From NCBI RefSeq assembly GCF_048544455.1, contig NC_133537.1, positions 152,374,058 to 152,438,057 of the forward strand: a DNA stretch of 64,000 nt, in the 5' to 3' direction. The position numbers were made by a program, and so were the translations under genes. The stretch is from Silene latifolia (Eukaryota; Streptophyta; Magnoliopsida; Caryophyllales; Caryophyllaceae). Below the pieces are notes generated by a model. It did not search any database and was not told the origin of the DNA. It worked only from the letters and a program-made list of their open reading frames with translations. This document shows, piece by piece, positions 10,171 to 23,781 of this stretch (the first letter of the stretch is position 1; every line of letters starts with the position of its first letter).

Positions 10171-13100
10171 ATCATCTGTCCCCTTCACATTATCTTCTTC
10201 CTCTTCTTCCAACTCCTCCCCTCCCGCTTCTTTCTCATTCTCATGAATGATTTCATCATCAATTGGAGATAAAACTGATTTTGATACAATTTTATCTTGA
10301 AAAAATGTTGTATCAAATTTTGATCTAGCCTTTGTCTTAAAGACCGCCCACCATTGCTTTTGATGTTTATCATTACTCGTGCTTGGATAAGAAGCAAAAT
10401 ACACTTGATGAGCTTGATGTGCGAGTATAAATGGGTCATAAGTCATGTATGTTCAGGTATGATTAACTTCTACGAGTTTGTAACGATCATGGACTCTCAT
10501 TCCCGCTATGGAATTATCTTTCCATTCACACTTGAATAAGACTGTTTTATAAGCACGTCCACGCCCATTATAGCACAACTCAAGGATATCCTCTAATATG
10601 CCGTAATATTCATTGTCATCAAGGGAGGAAATTGTAACACCATAATTGCATCTAACCTTCCTCTTCCCGTAATTGAATGTATGGAAATTGAATCCATTAA
10701 CTGAATACCGATTCCAAGTTTTAACCTTTCGTGAAGGACCTAAGGCTAAACTCCTTACCAAATCATCTTGGATATTGCATTCAATGACATATTTCCGAAA
10801 CCATGATGGAAATTGATCCTCATGATTATTCCAAACATCATTCTTGCTCACATTAGGATGTTCTTTAATGAAATTATTCACAAATTGTGTTTCATAAGGC
10901 TCTAAGATTTCACAATTAGAAAGAACGTAAAGATGAACACGATTATATTCTTTGTCATCCAAATATCTTGTCTCCCCACTTGATGAACACCCTTCATCAT
11001 CATGAGTTTGGAAAAACTCGGGTACACTTGTGTCCACTTCATCGGCATTATCAATATTTAAGTTCTTTGCTTTGGTTTCTATATGTTTTTCAAAGTAAAG
11101 AGAGCAAAAATTTGCAATCTCTTCCGTTAAATACGCATTGCATATAGAACCTTCAACCCGAGCCTTATTACCAATTTTTTTCTTCAAATGATTAAGAAAC
11201 CTATACATGTAAATTAAAATGTAGTTATTTCTTTATTATTAGAATAAAATACATAAATGAATAATATTTATAATTGAAATACTAGTAAATTATTATTACA
11301 TACCTTTCAAATGGATACATCCACCTATATTGGACGGGTCCACCAACTTTTGCTTCATAAGGCAAATGGACATAGGTAAATGCTCCATGGAATTAAAGAA
11401 TGAAGGAGGAAGATCATCTCAAGTTTAAATAAGATAATTGGAATTTGGTCTTCAAGACGAATCATGTCATCAACCGATATGGTTGAAGAGCATAAATCTC
11501 GGAAAAATTGACTAATCTCGGTAACTGCATTCCACACGGTAGTTGGGAGGAGATGTTTCAATGCAACGGGTAATAAGCGCTCCATGAAAACATGACAATC
11601 GTGGCTTTTCAACCCTTGCAACTTCAGTTTCTTAAGATCAACACAACGTTTGAAATCGGATGCATATCGATCAGGAAACTTCAACTTTCCTAACCATTGA
11701 CACAATGCCTTCCTTTGAGCTTTATCAAGAGTAAAAATAGCTTTTGGCTTAGACCCATCCTTACGAATGTGTAGTTTGGGACGATCACAAAATCTCTTCA
11801 ACTCTTTTCTTGAAGCAATAGTATCCTTGGATTTACCTTCTACATCCATAATCGTATGAATGAGTTGCTCAAAGAAATTCTTCTCTATGTGCATTACATC
11901 CAAGTTGTGCATGAGTAACAATATATTTCAATACGGAAGGTCCCAAAAAATGCTTCTTTTAAACCAACCGCTCTTCTTTTTCTTCAACTCTTTAAACTCT
12001 TCTTCAGTACCATCAACAGTAGATGGCAAATCACGTATCAACTCCCATAACTCATCCCTGGTAGCCGATCCGAGCATCATCAAGCACCTCCTTACCTTTA
12101 ATAAAAGCTTTTTTGTTCCTTCTATTTAGATCTCTATCCGATAAGAAGGTTCTATGACAATCAAACCAACTTATTTTTTTGGAATTAGGAAGCCAAAATG
12201 CTTTGCTCTTATCCATGCAACAAGGGCATGCCTTTTGTCCTGCGGTAGACCATCCAGATAGCATACCGTAGGCGGGAAAATCATTTATGGTCCATAAAAG
12301 TGACGCTCTTAGTTGAAAATTTTGCTTCAAGGACACATCATATGTTTCCACACCAACTTCCCACAAATGTTTCAACTCCTCTATCAATGGTTGTAAATAA
12401 ACATCCAAATTGGTTTTTGGGTTACTAGGCCCGGGAATAATTAGCGACAAGAAGATAAACTGTCTTTTCAAACATAACCAAGGTGGTAAGTTGTATGGCG
12501 TGATCATCATAGGCCAACAGGAGTAAGGTTTACCAAATTGGGTGAAAGGGGCAAAGCCATCCGTACATAGGCCAAGTCGAACATTGCGAGGTTCCTCGAC
12601 AAAATCAGGGTACATCTTATCAAAACGCTTCCATTCCTCTCCATCACTCGGATGACACATCTTACCCGGTGTACGAGGATTTTCTTTGTGCCATCTCATT
12701 TGTTCAGCAATGTTTTTTGTTGCATACATTCTTTGAAGTCTTGGAGCAAGAGGAAAATAAATTAGTTGGTTTTGTGATATTGGTTTCTTACTCTTTTGAC
12801 CCGTCTTATTACCCTTCTTGCCTTTTCCCTTCAAAACAATATCTCCCTCACTTATCTCATATCTACCCCTTTGACATTTCTTACACTTGTCAAGCAAAGC
12901 ATCATCTCCCCAAAAAAGCATACATCCTTCAGGACATGCATCAATCTTTTGATGCGGAAGCTCAAGGCCTTTAACTACTTTTTTGGTATTATAGAAACTT
13001 CGGGTCATGACGTTATTGTCGGGGATAGCGTCCTCAAGCAAAGACGCAATAGCATCAACGGCATTAAATGACATATTAAACTCACATTTTAAGGTTACTA

Positions 13101-14923
13101 TCCTAGAGGCGGCTTGTAACAATGTCATTCTACTCCCTTCATATAAAGGTTTTTCTGAAGCCTTTAACATTTCAAAAAAGGATTTTGCTTGTGGGTTTGG
13201 TTCTTGTTCAATGATAGTGTAACACCCGCGAATTTTCCATTTTGACATTTATAATTTAATTAACCATTCTATGGTCTTATTTATATTTTAAATTATTTAA
13301 TTTAATTAATTTCATTATTAAACATGATTTTTATAAATATTATATTTTTAAAGCTTAAGTTATACAAAATAAATATTTTGGTCGGATAATAATGATAATA
13401 ATAATAATAATCTCCGTCTTGAGTTGTAGTGGGCTTGAGACGTAAATTCATGTGTATATCGACTCAATTTTGCTTATTGGGCCTAGTATGACCAATGGAC
13501 TCACCTACTACTCCTTCCTCCTCATCAAAATAATGAGGGAAAACCCTAACCCCTCCTCCTTCCTCACAATTTCAGCAACACCACCACAAACACAAACACC
13601 ATTTTCATACTCTCCTCTTACAAATCTTCAAAACACCATAACTTGCTCAATTCTTATCCGAATCAAGTGATTTTCGCGTCTATCTCTTCCTCTCATCGCC
13701 CTCCATCTTTCTAGGTAAGAAAAGATCCGACTTTCCTCCTTATTTAGGGCTGTCGACCCATATTACACATGGTACCCTTTTTCTAGTTTCGATTCTTAGT
13801 CTTAATTTGTGTTTTCTCATGTCTAGGAGAAAGATTAGTTAACCCGGAAGTGGATTCTTGAAAGGTAGATGAGTATATTGTGGATTTAAGTGCAAAAAGG
13901 TAACGGTGATGGGTTACTCGACATTATGTCAAATTTGTGTGTTTATATGTTGTAGTTTGTTCATGTGTATGTTAAAGTTTGAATCTTTTCTTGTTTCACA
14001 TGTTTGTTGTTGAATGAGTTTGTATGAGAAACCATCTCATGGTTAGTTGAAGGAATTTCCAATCCTTTGGGTTACATGAATGTTTATATGGATGAATTAG
14101 TAAAGAAACCATCTTATTCATGCTTAATAATTGTGTTTAATTATGTCACGAATTTGTTAGTTTGGAATTGTTTGAATTTGAATCGAACCTTGTGTTTTAA
14201 TCCCTCTTTTATGCTTTGATTTCACCCTTAATACTTGTATAAAGTTGCTTGGGTAATATATGGTGGAATTAGGATTGTATTGGCATGATAAAAAAATGAT
14301 TTGGGGATGAAGGTGAAGTTGTTGTGTCGTGCAAATCCGCATCTAGGCGCAGGCTGCGCACCTCGGCAGCGCAGCTGCGCACTCAGCCTGGACCAGTTTT
14401 CTTAAAATGGCCATAACTTCTTCGTTACTTGTTTGTTTGAGGCTTATGACCTACCGTTAGAACCGTAAGAGGATAAGCTATCACCTCCAACTGGTTTCAC
14501 CTCATTATCATGTATAGAACTCAAGTTATGACCGTTTGAAGTTGACCCTTGTTGTAGTCGAGTACTAAACTTGTTGTTATAGATTGGGTTTTGAGTTTCT
14601 TGTTGGGTATGCATCTTAACTTTGGTTCTAATGCTTGTGTATGATGTGTTGAGACTCTTTTATCATGGGAGTACTTGATGTTTCTTATACCTTTATACTT
14701 ATACATGCTTCACATGAATTGTTTACGTTATGTTTGTGCAATCTTTTCCACTCGTATTTGTGACCCAAGTGCGACGACTTACATTGTGCGACGACTTGAC
14801 TTTCCCTATTTACCCCTTTCGGACCTTTGGTCACGAGTGTGAGCCATGTTTTCGGATTGGGTTATCTTTCCTTCTTTGGACCTTTGGTACGAGTGCGTGC
14901 CATGTTTCCGAATTAGGATATCC

Positions 14924-16085
14924 TGTTGGGAAATGTGTCCTCAACAACAGTGCGATCATATGATTTAAATATCATTATTAAATCTCATTTTAAAGAATAC
15001 ATTTGGGAAGTATTTTTTACTGTCAACTGGTCCACACATATCGGTAATGATTGGCTGACTAGAGTTTGACATTACTGTCGTGCGACGGTGGTGATCAGTT
15101 GATCCCCTAGGTCATACCTATAGGGCAACACTCTTAATTGATTATTTAATTAATCGTATAATGTTACGAGTTAATTAAATTACTTGAAAATTGACGGACG
15201 ATTTTGGAAGTAAAATTTACGTGTCTCATTTAGATGAGATACGGTCTGAGTAATCGAATTGTATCTTTACTCAGATGAAATTATTGTTTAAGGAAACAAT
15301 TGAAATTGAATGAATAATTATAAATACAAGTTGTTGTGATTTATAATTGGTAAAATATTTTGGTACTAGTAATTATGAATTACTAAGTCGATTTTTGTAT
15401 GTGACGTATTTTTTTTAATATGTTGATTTTTAATATGTTAAAAATACATAAAAAATTTATGTGACATATGACATGTAACATATTGACAAATTGACAAATG
15501 TAATATGGAATCCATATTATCAATAGTACCAAACATAGAAGAGAATAAAAAAAACCTTCTACCTTCTCCTCTTTACACGGTTCAAAGAGGAAGTCCAAAG
15601 GGTTGTTTTTTATTCTTCTTTTGCCATTATTTTGCTTATATAAAGTAGCCATCATTCATTCATTATATATGCTGAAAAATAAGTGTTTTAATAGGCATAA
15701 AAACTCTTCCTCTCCTCTCCAAAACCGTGGCATCAAGTGCCTTAGGTGACCATTATTTTTGGTTCAATTTTCTTGCAAAATTAGTATTATCTAGTCTTCA
15801 TAATATTGGTTTTAATTAAGAGAAAGCTTTGGGTATAAAGCCTTGGGAGAGATCCTACACTTGGGTCTTGGGTTCTTTGTTCTTCCATTTAAGGGATAGC
15901 TCAAGAACAAAAGAGAAGGAGAACTCTTTTGTGCCCATATATACCGATATTGCAATGTAAGAATAATGTTTCTTCCTCTCTTTGTTTTAATGTTTGCATG
16001 CATAAGATCATTAGTTAATTTTATGACAAATTAATTTATGCATATATGAATATGTTAGTAAGGATATAGAACCACCTTTCCTTCA
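14924..16085 (+). repeat. 5' LTR of the nested copia element
   Basis: The 1162-bp LTR has TG...CA ends and a TATA-like ATATATG near 15664. The primer site follows at 16088. It differs from the 3' LTR in places such as a T-run and small indels around 15020-15060. Confidence 0.95.
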
Positions 16086-16087
16086 AT

Positions 16088-16099
16088 TGGTATCAGAGC
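16088..16099 (+). promoter_or_regulatory. Primer binding site of the nested copia element
   Basis: TGGTATCAGAGC lies two bases after the 5' LTR and matches the initiator Met-tRNA 3' end. All three LTR retrotransposons of the left stack use the same primer class. Confidence 0.9.
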
Positions 16100-18307
16100 A
16101 ATGGTTGTTTGCATGCAAATCGGTTATAGTTTTTCCGAGTTATACGATTAACATATAAAACTTGTAAATTTGTGTTATTATGATATATCACGAAATTAAT
16201 TCATGCATGATAAGTTTCTGGTCCTAAAATGATTTTTAGGATTTTTGGTTAATTTACGGATTTTACTGTTCATATTATATAATATTGGCATTAAAATGTG
16301 ATTTTTGTGATAAAAATGCCATTTTTGGACGAAAATTAGCTAAACTTCGAATTTTCCAGTTCTTTTTGGATATGTTTTCACATATATTATTATTTGATGA
16401 TCTGGAAATTTTCATAATTTTATGAGTTTTTATGCTCGAAAAATGAATTTTTTATTATGAAATTCGGATTTAAGTGAAAAATAGGTTAATATGAGATAAA
16501 TTTCGATTCTGGTCATATAAATTTAGTATGTTGTCACATGCAATTTTACAAGATGTGTGTAAAATAATTGGCTATATTGAAGTCATTATGCATGATTTAT
16601 GAATTTTTGAAGAAAAATAGCATAAATAGTGACATTTTTAGTGAAAAATTGCTAAAACATACTTCATGACTAAGGAAAAACGTCACATGTTGCTTTTTAT
16701 TGTCTTTTTCAGATCTAAAATTGAAAAGTTGATGAAAATAATTTTTCCCATATTTTTATGTTTGTTTTAGTTAAAATCGATAAAACCGCAACATTGTTTT
16801 TCCGAATAATTTTCGAAATTTTTAACCTAAGTTTTTGAGCATTATGAGTGTCATGGTATTTTTCCAGAATGTTCATAAGTTTAAATTTCAAATTTTGAAT
16901 TTATTTGAAATTTTTATGATTTATTTGAAGTTTATAGCATTTTATTATAATTTTAAGTCCATTATGAACAAAAATGAGTTAATTATGGTCAAATAATTAG
17001 TGAAGACTAAATTTTGAGTCCTAAGAGGTTAGGGTAATTAACTTATACATAAATATGAATTTATGTAATTTTGGTGATTGTAAAATGTTGAATCACGCAA
17101 ATCCGTAAAAACCGAGTAATATATGATATTGACAAATTTAAAGGCGATTTAGCATAAAATTGGGCATGTTCATACATATTATAATGCTGCATATTTCAAT
17201 TGTTGAATGTCTTTTATTTATATAATTTTTGAATTATGTAATTTTGCTTAGTATGGCCTTAGTTTTAATTGGTATTACCCGAAATGTATGGGAATATCGA
17301 TTCGGTTGTAATTTTTAATGTGATCTCGTATCACCGTCTTGTAATTTAATAGATTTATTTTATTAGTTACAAATGTATAATAGGAATTATGTAATTCATT
17401 ATGTAATTTTAATTCATTCCGGAGTTCCTAAAGACGGATTTCCTAAAGATGGCGATACATAAAGACGGTGTTACCTCGAGATGCGTGCCACAACCGAAGT
17501 TCAAGGGACCAATGGAGTTGGTTTCCGAATATGTAATAGTTAACCAGTTTTCTATTTCTAGGAAGGCCATACTAGGATTTTTTTATGTTTTGCATTTTAT
17601 TTATGTCGCATGCATCGCTAAATCGCCATAACTTAAAACATGCATCATCGTTCTAATCGAGTCCTTCGACCGTGTCAATTACAATTATCGTAGTTCACCG
17701 CTTTAGTTCACTTAAAACGTGATAGATAATAAATTGACATGACCTCTCGCTAAAATAATCAATTGAGACATAGCCTTACCAAATAGTAGAAACCATGAAA
17801 ACCTATTTCGTGAGGGAGTGCACTCGGCTACCCCGGGGTACAAACCTTGTTACGTAGGGGAAGTGGGTGATGAATGTCTATCCACCGAATTCATGTTGAT
17901 GAGGGTTTCATCGGCTACCCCGTGCCCAAGTTGATGTGGATTTGGATCATGGACACATTTATTCGAAATTTGGATTGAACTCAACAAAAGTTATTGATAA
18001 GGGTTTCATCGGCTACCCCGTGCCCTTGTCATGTGTTTTGGGCTAAAGATAAATGTTAATGTAATTTTATCGACCGAGAGTTCTAAAAGTAGAATCGATT
18101 AAAAGGTTAATCCACCGAGTTATATTGATGAGGGTTTCATCGGCTACCCCGTGCCCAAGTTGATATGAATTTGGATCTCGGAATCATTTTTATAGTTGGG
18201 TAGAGGTCACTATATAAATGCTCATATCTTGCTAATTAATTTACAAGTATGATTTAAAAAGACAAATGTTAATATTTCCTTTTACTCCGTACTTGTAGTG
18301 CATTACA
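16100..18307 (+). other. Long leader of the nested copia element with three 26-bp repeats
   Basis: About 2.2 kb of AT-rich sequence without a credible ORF fill the place where the gag capsid domain would be expected. The 26-bp motif starting AGGGTTTCATCGGCTACCCC occurs three times, at 17902, 18000 and 18131, with a weaker relative near 17820. These are flanked by similar sentences such as 'CCACCGA...TTGATG'. The role is unknown; a leader-RNA structure or packaging signal is possible. Confidence 0.65.
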
Positions 18308-21300
18308 ATGAATCCATCAGACGCTACCGCACCGATAACTATTGAGTCATACCATAATGTTTTTGACGACGTTTGCTCCAAAAATGATTTCGACACAACT
18401 AGAGAAATTCATTGTGGGATAGGTTCGGATGGAAACCTTAACTTCATCACTTCTTCTAAACCACCCACTACTACCAGATCTCGTATGAGCACGTCTCAGG
18501 AAGACTACCTCACACAATCTGGAGGATCTTTATCTCAGGAAGATAATGATGCCAAAGCTAGTGGGAGCTCAAGCAATCAAGCTCTTGCTTCAAAGGGCAA
18601 AAGGTTCAAAAAGAAGGGAAGGAAAATCAAAAACTTCAGGCAAGTTAATGATGAATGCCATTATTGCTATGGCATGGGACATTGGCTTAGGAATTGTCCC
18701 GTATATTTGCGAAATATAAGGGAAGGAGTTATCACTCCAAAAGGTAAAATTCCTAAAGAAATATATGTTATTGATATAAATTATACTTCCACTACGACAT
18801 GGGTACTGGATACCGGTTGTGGTTCTCACCTTTGTAATCATTTACAGGGTTTAAGAGATGTGGAGAGGCTTAGCAAGGGAGATGTGGATCTTCGCCTTGG
18901 AAATGGAGCTCGAGTAGCGGCCGAGTCCAAAGGAACTTATGTTCTAGCTTTGCCTAATGGATTTGAGTTGTATTTGCATAATTGTTATTATGTGCCTACA
19001 CTCTCTAAAAATATTATCTCAATCGCCATGCTAGACATGGACGGTTTTTGTTTTGTCATTAAGAACAATCGTTGTACTATATCGAGGAACGACTTGGTTA
19101 TAGGCCAAGCTTCCTCTATCAATGGCATTTACATTTTAGAGACCTCAAATCCGACCAATGATATTTATAACATTCAGTCAAAGAAACTCAAAACAAGTGA
19201 TCCAAGTGAAGCGTTCATTTGGCATTGTCGATTAGGTCACATAAACGAGAATCGCATCAAAAGATTAATTTCGACTAAAGTGATTACACCATTTGATTTT
19301 CAATCATATGGTACATGCGAATATTGCCTACTGGGCAAAATGACTCGTAATCCTTTTAGTGGTAAAGGGACACGAGCTAGTGAACTATTGGGACTCATAC
19401 ACACCGATGTATGTGGACCAATGAGCATCACTGCTCGTGGTAATTATGACTACTTTATAACCTTCACCGATGACTTGAGTAGATATGGGTATATCTATTT
19501 AATGAAGCATAAGAGTGAAGCGTTTGAGAAATTCAAAGAATTTCAAAACGAAGTAGAGAACCAATTGAACAAAAGGATTAAGGCACTACGGTCCGACCGT
19601 GGTGGAGAATACCTTAGCCATGAATTTGATTCACACTTGAAAAGTCGTGGTATTATATCACAACTCACTCCACCCGGAACACCACAACTCAATGGTGTTT
19701 CCGAAAGGAGAAATCGAACCTTACTTGATATGGTTCGATCAATGATGAGTCAAACCGAGTTACCGAACTCGTTTTGGGGATTTGCAATCCAAACTGCAAT
19801 TCTATCTTTGAATAATAGTCCCACTAAAGCCACCGAAAAGACTCCATTTGAAATATGGAAAGGAAGAGTTCCTAATCTATCCTACATGAAAATCTGGGGA
19901 TGTGATGCTTACGTCAAGGCAAAGTCCGACAATAAGCTTGCCCCAAGATCCGTAAAATGCATCTTTGTAGGTTACCCTTTGACCTCTCGAGGTTACTACT
20001 TCTACAAACCTCAAGAAAACAAAGTGTTTGTGTCATCCGAGGCTGTCTTCTTAGAAAGCCAATTCATTTCTAAGAGACAGAGTGGGAGAGATTTTGAACT
20101 TGACGAAGTTCAAGAGCCACAAACCGATATAGAGACGCAAGAAGATGTTCCTTCGTCGTCTAACACGGTTGTCTCTCCTCCACTAAGAAGAACGAGTCGT
20201 GTTATACGCCATCCCGATAGATATGTGGGACTTATCGAAGAAGATGGAACGCTCGATGTGTTGCTTTTAGAAAGTGACGAGCCCGCCACCTACAAGGCCG
20301 CAATCTCTAGTCCTAATTCTTCCTTATGGCTAGGAGCCATGAAATCCGAAATGGATTCTATGCTAGAAAACCAAGTTTGGGACTTGGTAGATTTGCCTAA
20401 AGGGGAAAGACCCCTTCAATGCAAATGGATATTCAAAGTCAAGAATGGCATAGAAGGACATGACGATGTCTACAAAGCTAGGCTAGTGGCAAAAGGATTT
20501 ACCCAAGTCCAAGGTCTCCATTATGATGAGACCTTCGCCCCCGTAGCCATGCTAAGATCCATACGGATTTTGTTAGCGATTGCCGCATTTCATGATTATG
20601 AAATATGGCAAATGGATGTCAAAACCGCTTTTCTAAATGGGCATTTAGAAGAGGAGGTGTACATGATACAACCCGAAGGTTTTGTCGATTCTAAAAATCC
20701 TAACAAGGTGTGCAAGCTTAAGAGATCCATTTATGGTCTTAAGCAAGCATCAAGAAGTTGGAATCATCGATTTAATCATGTGATAAAAGAGAATGGTTTC
20801 ACTCGAAGCGTTGAGGAACCATGTTTATACATGAAATTCAGTGGGAGCAATGTTGTGTTCCTAATCTTGTATGTAGATGACATACTACTCATTGGAAATG
20901 ATATTCCAATGTTGTCTTCAGTTAAGAAGTGGTTAGGTAACCACTTCCAGATGAAGGATTTAGGAGAAGCACAACGCATATTAGGTATCCGGATCTATAG
21001 AGATAGATCCAAGAAGATATTGGCACTAAGTCAAGAGTCTTATGTTGATAAGATCCTTCGACGATTCAGCATGGAAAATTCCAAAAGAGGTTTGGTACCT
21101 ATGGTAACCGGGACGATATTGAGCAAGACTCAATGTCCCTCCAAACCCCATGATGTTGAACGCATGAATGAGATCCCTTATGCTTCCGCCGTAGGATCTA
21201 TCATGTATGCCATGATATGCACACGTCCTGATGTCTCGTATGCTTTGAGTATGACGAGTAGATATCAAGGAAATCCAGGTGAGAGTCACTGGATTGCCGT

Positions 21301-21857
21301 CAAAAACATCCTTAAGTACTTGAGAAGAACTAAGGACTCTATCCTAGTGTTTGGAGGAGATCTTGAGTTACGTGTTCTTTGGATACACGGACTCAAGTTT
21401 TCAAACAGATAGAGATGACATGAAATCACAAGTTGGTTTCGTTTTCATGCTCAATGGTGGTGCCATAAGTGGAGAAGCTTCAAGGAAGTCTGAAAGCGGA
21501 TTCTACAACGGAGGTCGAGTACATTGCATCGATCGAGGCCGCTAAGGAAGTGTGTGGATCGTGCAATTCACGGAAGGTCTAAAAGTAGTACCTACGACTA
21601 ATGATCCGATCATTCTCTACTGTGATAATAGTGGGACGATCTTCCAGGCTAAAGAGCCAAAGTCTAGTAATAAATCTAGACACGTACTTAGAAAATTTCA
21701 TGTAATAAGAGATTTCATAGAAAGAAAGGAAATTGCGATTTGTAAGGTTGGGACGGATGACAACATATCCGATCCGCTCACCAAGCCTTTATCGCAGGCT
21801 AAACATGATGGACATATGACGTCCATGGGACTTAAACGTTTACCAAGTCTATGTTAG
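18308..21857 (+). pseudogene. gag-pol remainder of the nested copia element (CCHC, PR, IN, RT, broken RNase H)
   Basis: The ATG at 18308 opens 1034 codons. Residues 1-110 are not a capsid domain; a Lys-rich stretch and a zinc knuckle follow (CHYCYGMGHWLRNC, residues about 117-130). Then come protease (WVLDTGCGSHLC, about 166-177), the integrase zinc region (WHCRLGHINE...CEYCLLGKM), the DDE core (HTDVCGPM, DDLSRY, LRSDRGGEY, NGVSERRNRTLLDM) and RT ([49 protein letters not shown]). At about 21370 the frame shifts. RNase H continues in other frames (DSSFQTDRDDMKSQVGFVFMLNGG, then ADSTTEVEYIA near 21499-21530, then TKPLSQAKHDGHM to 21857). Without capsid and intact RNase H it could only move with helper proteins. 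Confidence 0.9.
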
Positions 21858-22623
21858 ATTTTGAAATGAAATAAAAGTGTTGTTTTTGTTCATGTTCATA
21901 ATCACATTTGTCTTTTATCTTAATTTAATACCTTGTTACATCCAAACGGGTTGTGATGACAATTGAACCCCGTTAAAGTGAACACGGATTAACATAGTAT
22001 TTGCCCATAGTCACTTGTATGAGGTGACGTCTCGAAGTGACTAGAGTGTGATGCGATTGATGGCAAGTTCAAGTGTCATACAGTCATGTGAGATGACTAG
22101 TCGATCACATAGGCAGATTGTTAAGAACATTTTGTCGGGCCTAATGACCGCTTATAGAGTTCTGGCAAATTTATATAGCCTGGTCGTGGCGAGAGCTGCT
22201 ATAGTATTCAAATGAGTCGATTCTTTTGACTAAAGACTATTCTCCTAAGATGGCACAGTTTCAGATTAACTTTGATTTGTGTTACTACGACCTTCGTAAA
22301 TGGGGTCAAATGGGCATATTTTGGGTTATGATGGCTGTGGCTAGTCGAAGGGAATGAGTGCGATAGGAATTGTCCACCCCTTTGTCAGGGTTATAACAAT
22401 ATCTCAGGGCCACTCGAGGAGTAATGAACTGGAAATGCGTGGCCACGCTCGGAATGTATCCATGGTGGATAAATCCGGTCAATCAGTTATTCTCCAGATC
22501 GAGGAAACCACTCTCGATATGATCACTTGCAAGTACGACCTGAAAGACACCTTGCATTGAGTGGGAGATAGTAATAGGACAAGAGAATTGGTGACGCACA
22601 CTTGTCGAGGACAAGTGGGAGAT

Positions 22624-23781
22624 TGTTGGGAAATGTGTCCTCAACAACAGTGCGATCATATGATTTAAATATCATTATTAAATCTCATTTTAAAGAATAC
22701 ATTTGGGAAGTATTTTTTTTGTCAATGGTCCACACATATCGGTAATGATTGGTGACTAGAGTTTGACATTACTGTCGTGCGACGGTGGTGATCAGTTGAT
22801 CCCCTAGGTCATACCTATAGGGCAACACTCTTAATTGATTATTTAATTAATCGTATAATGTTACGAGTTAATTAAATTACTTGAAAATTGACGGACGATT
22901 TTGGAAGTAAAATTTACGTGTCTCATTTAGATGAGATACGGTGCGAGTAATCGAATTGTATCTTTACTCGGATGAAATTATTGTTTAAGGAAACAATTGA
23001 AATTGAATGAATAATTATAAATACAAGTTGTTGTGATTTATAATTGGTAAAATATTTTGGTACTAGTAATTATGAATTACTAAGTCGATTTTTGTATGTG
23101 ACGTATTTTTTTAATACGTTGATTTTTAATATGTTAAAAATACATAAAAAATTTATGTGACATATGACATGTAACATATTGACAAATTGACAAATGTAAT
23201 ATGGAATCCATATTATCAATAGTACCAAACATAGAAGAGAATAAAAAAAACCTTCTACCTTCTCCTCTTTACACGGTTCAAAGAGGAAGTCCAAAGGGTT
23301 GTTTTTTATTCTTCTTTTGCCATTATTTTGCTTATATAAAGTAGCCATCATTCATTCATTATATATGCTGAAAAATAAGTGTTTTAATAGGCATAAAAAC
23401 TCTTCCTCTCCTCTCCAAAACCGTGGCATCAAGTGCCTTAGGTGACCATTATTTTTGGTTCAATTTTCTTGCAAAATTAGTATTATCTAGTCTTCATAAT
23501 ATTGGTTTTAATTAAGAGAAAGCTTTGGGTATAAAGCCTTGGGAGAGATCCTACACTTGGGTCTTGGGTTCTTTGTTCTTCCATTTAAGGGATAGCTCAA
23601 GAACAAAAGAGAAGGAGAACTCTTTTGTGCCCATATATACCGATATTGCAATGTAAGAATAATGTTTCTTCCTCTCTTTGTTTTAATGTTTGCATGCATA
23701 AGATCATTAGTTAATTTTATGACAAATTAATTTATGCATATATGAATATGTTAGTAAGGATATAGAACCACCTTTCCTTCA
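22624..23781 (+). repeat. 3' LTR of the nested copia element
   Basis: The 1158-bp LTR is preceded by the purine-rich tract GGACAAGTGGGAGAT (22609-22623), the plus-strand primer. It is followed by the TATCC duplication. Confidence 0.95.

Larger units (their letters stand above)
14924..23781 (+). mobile_element. Young Ty1/copia (TAR/Angela-like) retrotransposon inside the LARD LTR
   Basis: LTRs at 14924-16085 and 22624-23781 share TGTTGGGAAATG...CTTTCCTTCA ends. The 5-bp duplication TATCC lies at 14919-14923 and 23782-23786. The uninterrupted 3' LTR of the host LARD confirms the empty site. By eye the two LTRs differ by about four substitutions and four short indels, so this is the newest insertion in the stack. 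The interior holds a primer site, a 2.2-kb leader without ORF, and a long pol-type frame. The capsid part of gag is absent and RNase H is frameshifted. The lineage is inferred from the pol motifs. Confidence 0.95.

Noticed and set aside
9861-10446. Arg-rich, Glu-rich or Leu-rich ORFs over the triplet repeats
   Set aside because: They are frame shadows of (CTC)n and (CAT)n. Only the minus-strand Glu/Asp frame fits, as the tail of tnp2.
10453-10455. Selenocysteine TGA in tnp2
   Set aside because: Land plants lack the selenocysteine system and several other lesions exist in the gene. It is an ordinary nonsense codon.
17902-18156. CRISPR-like array
   Set aside because: Only three copies with unequal spacers in a plant retrotransposon leader; this is not a CRISPR context.
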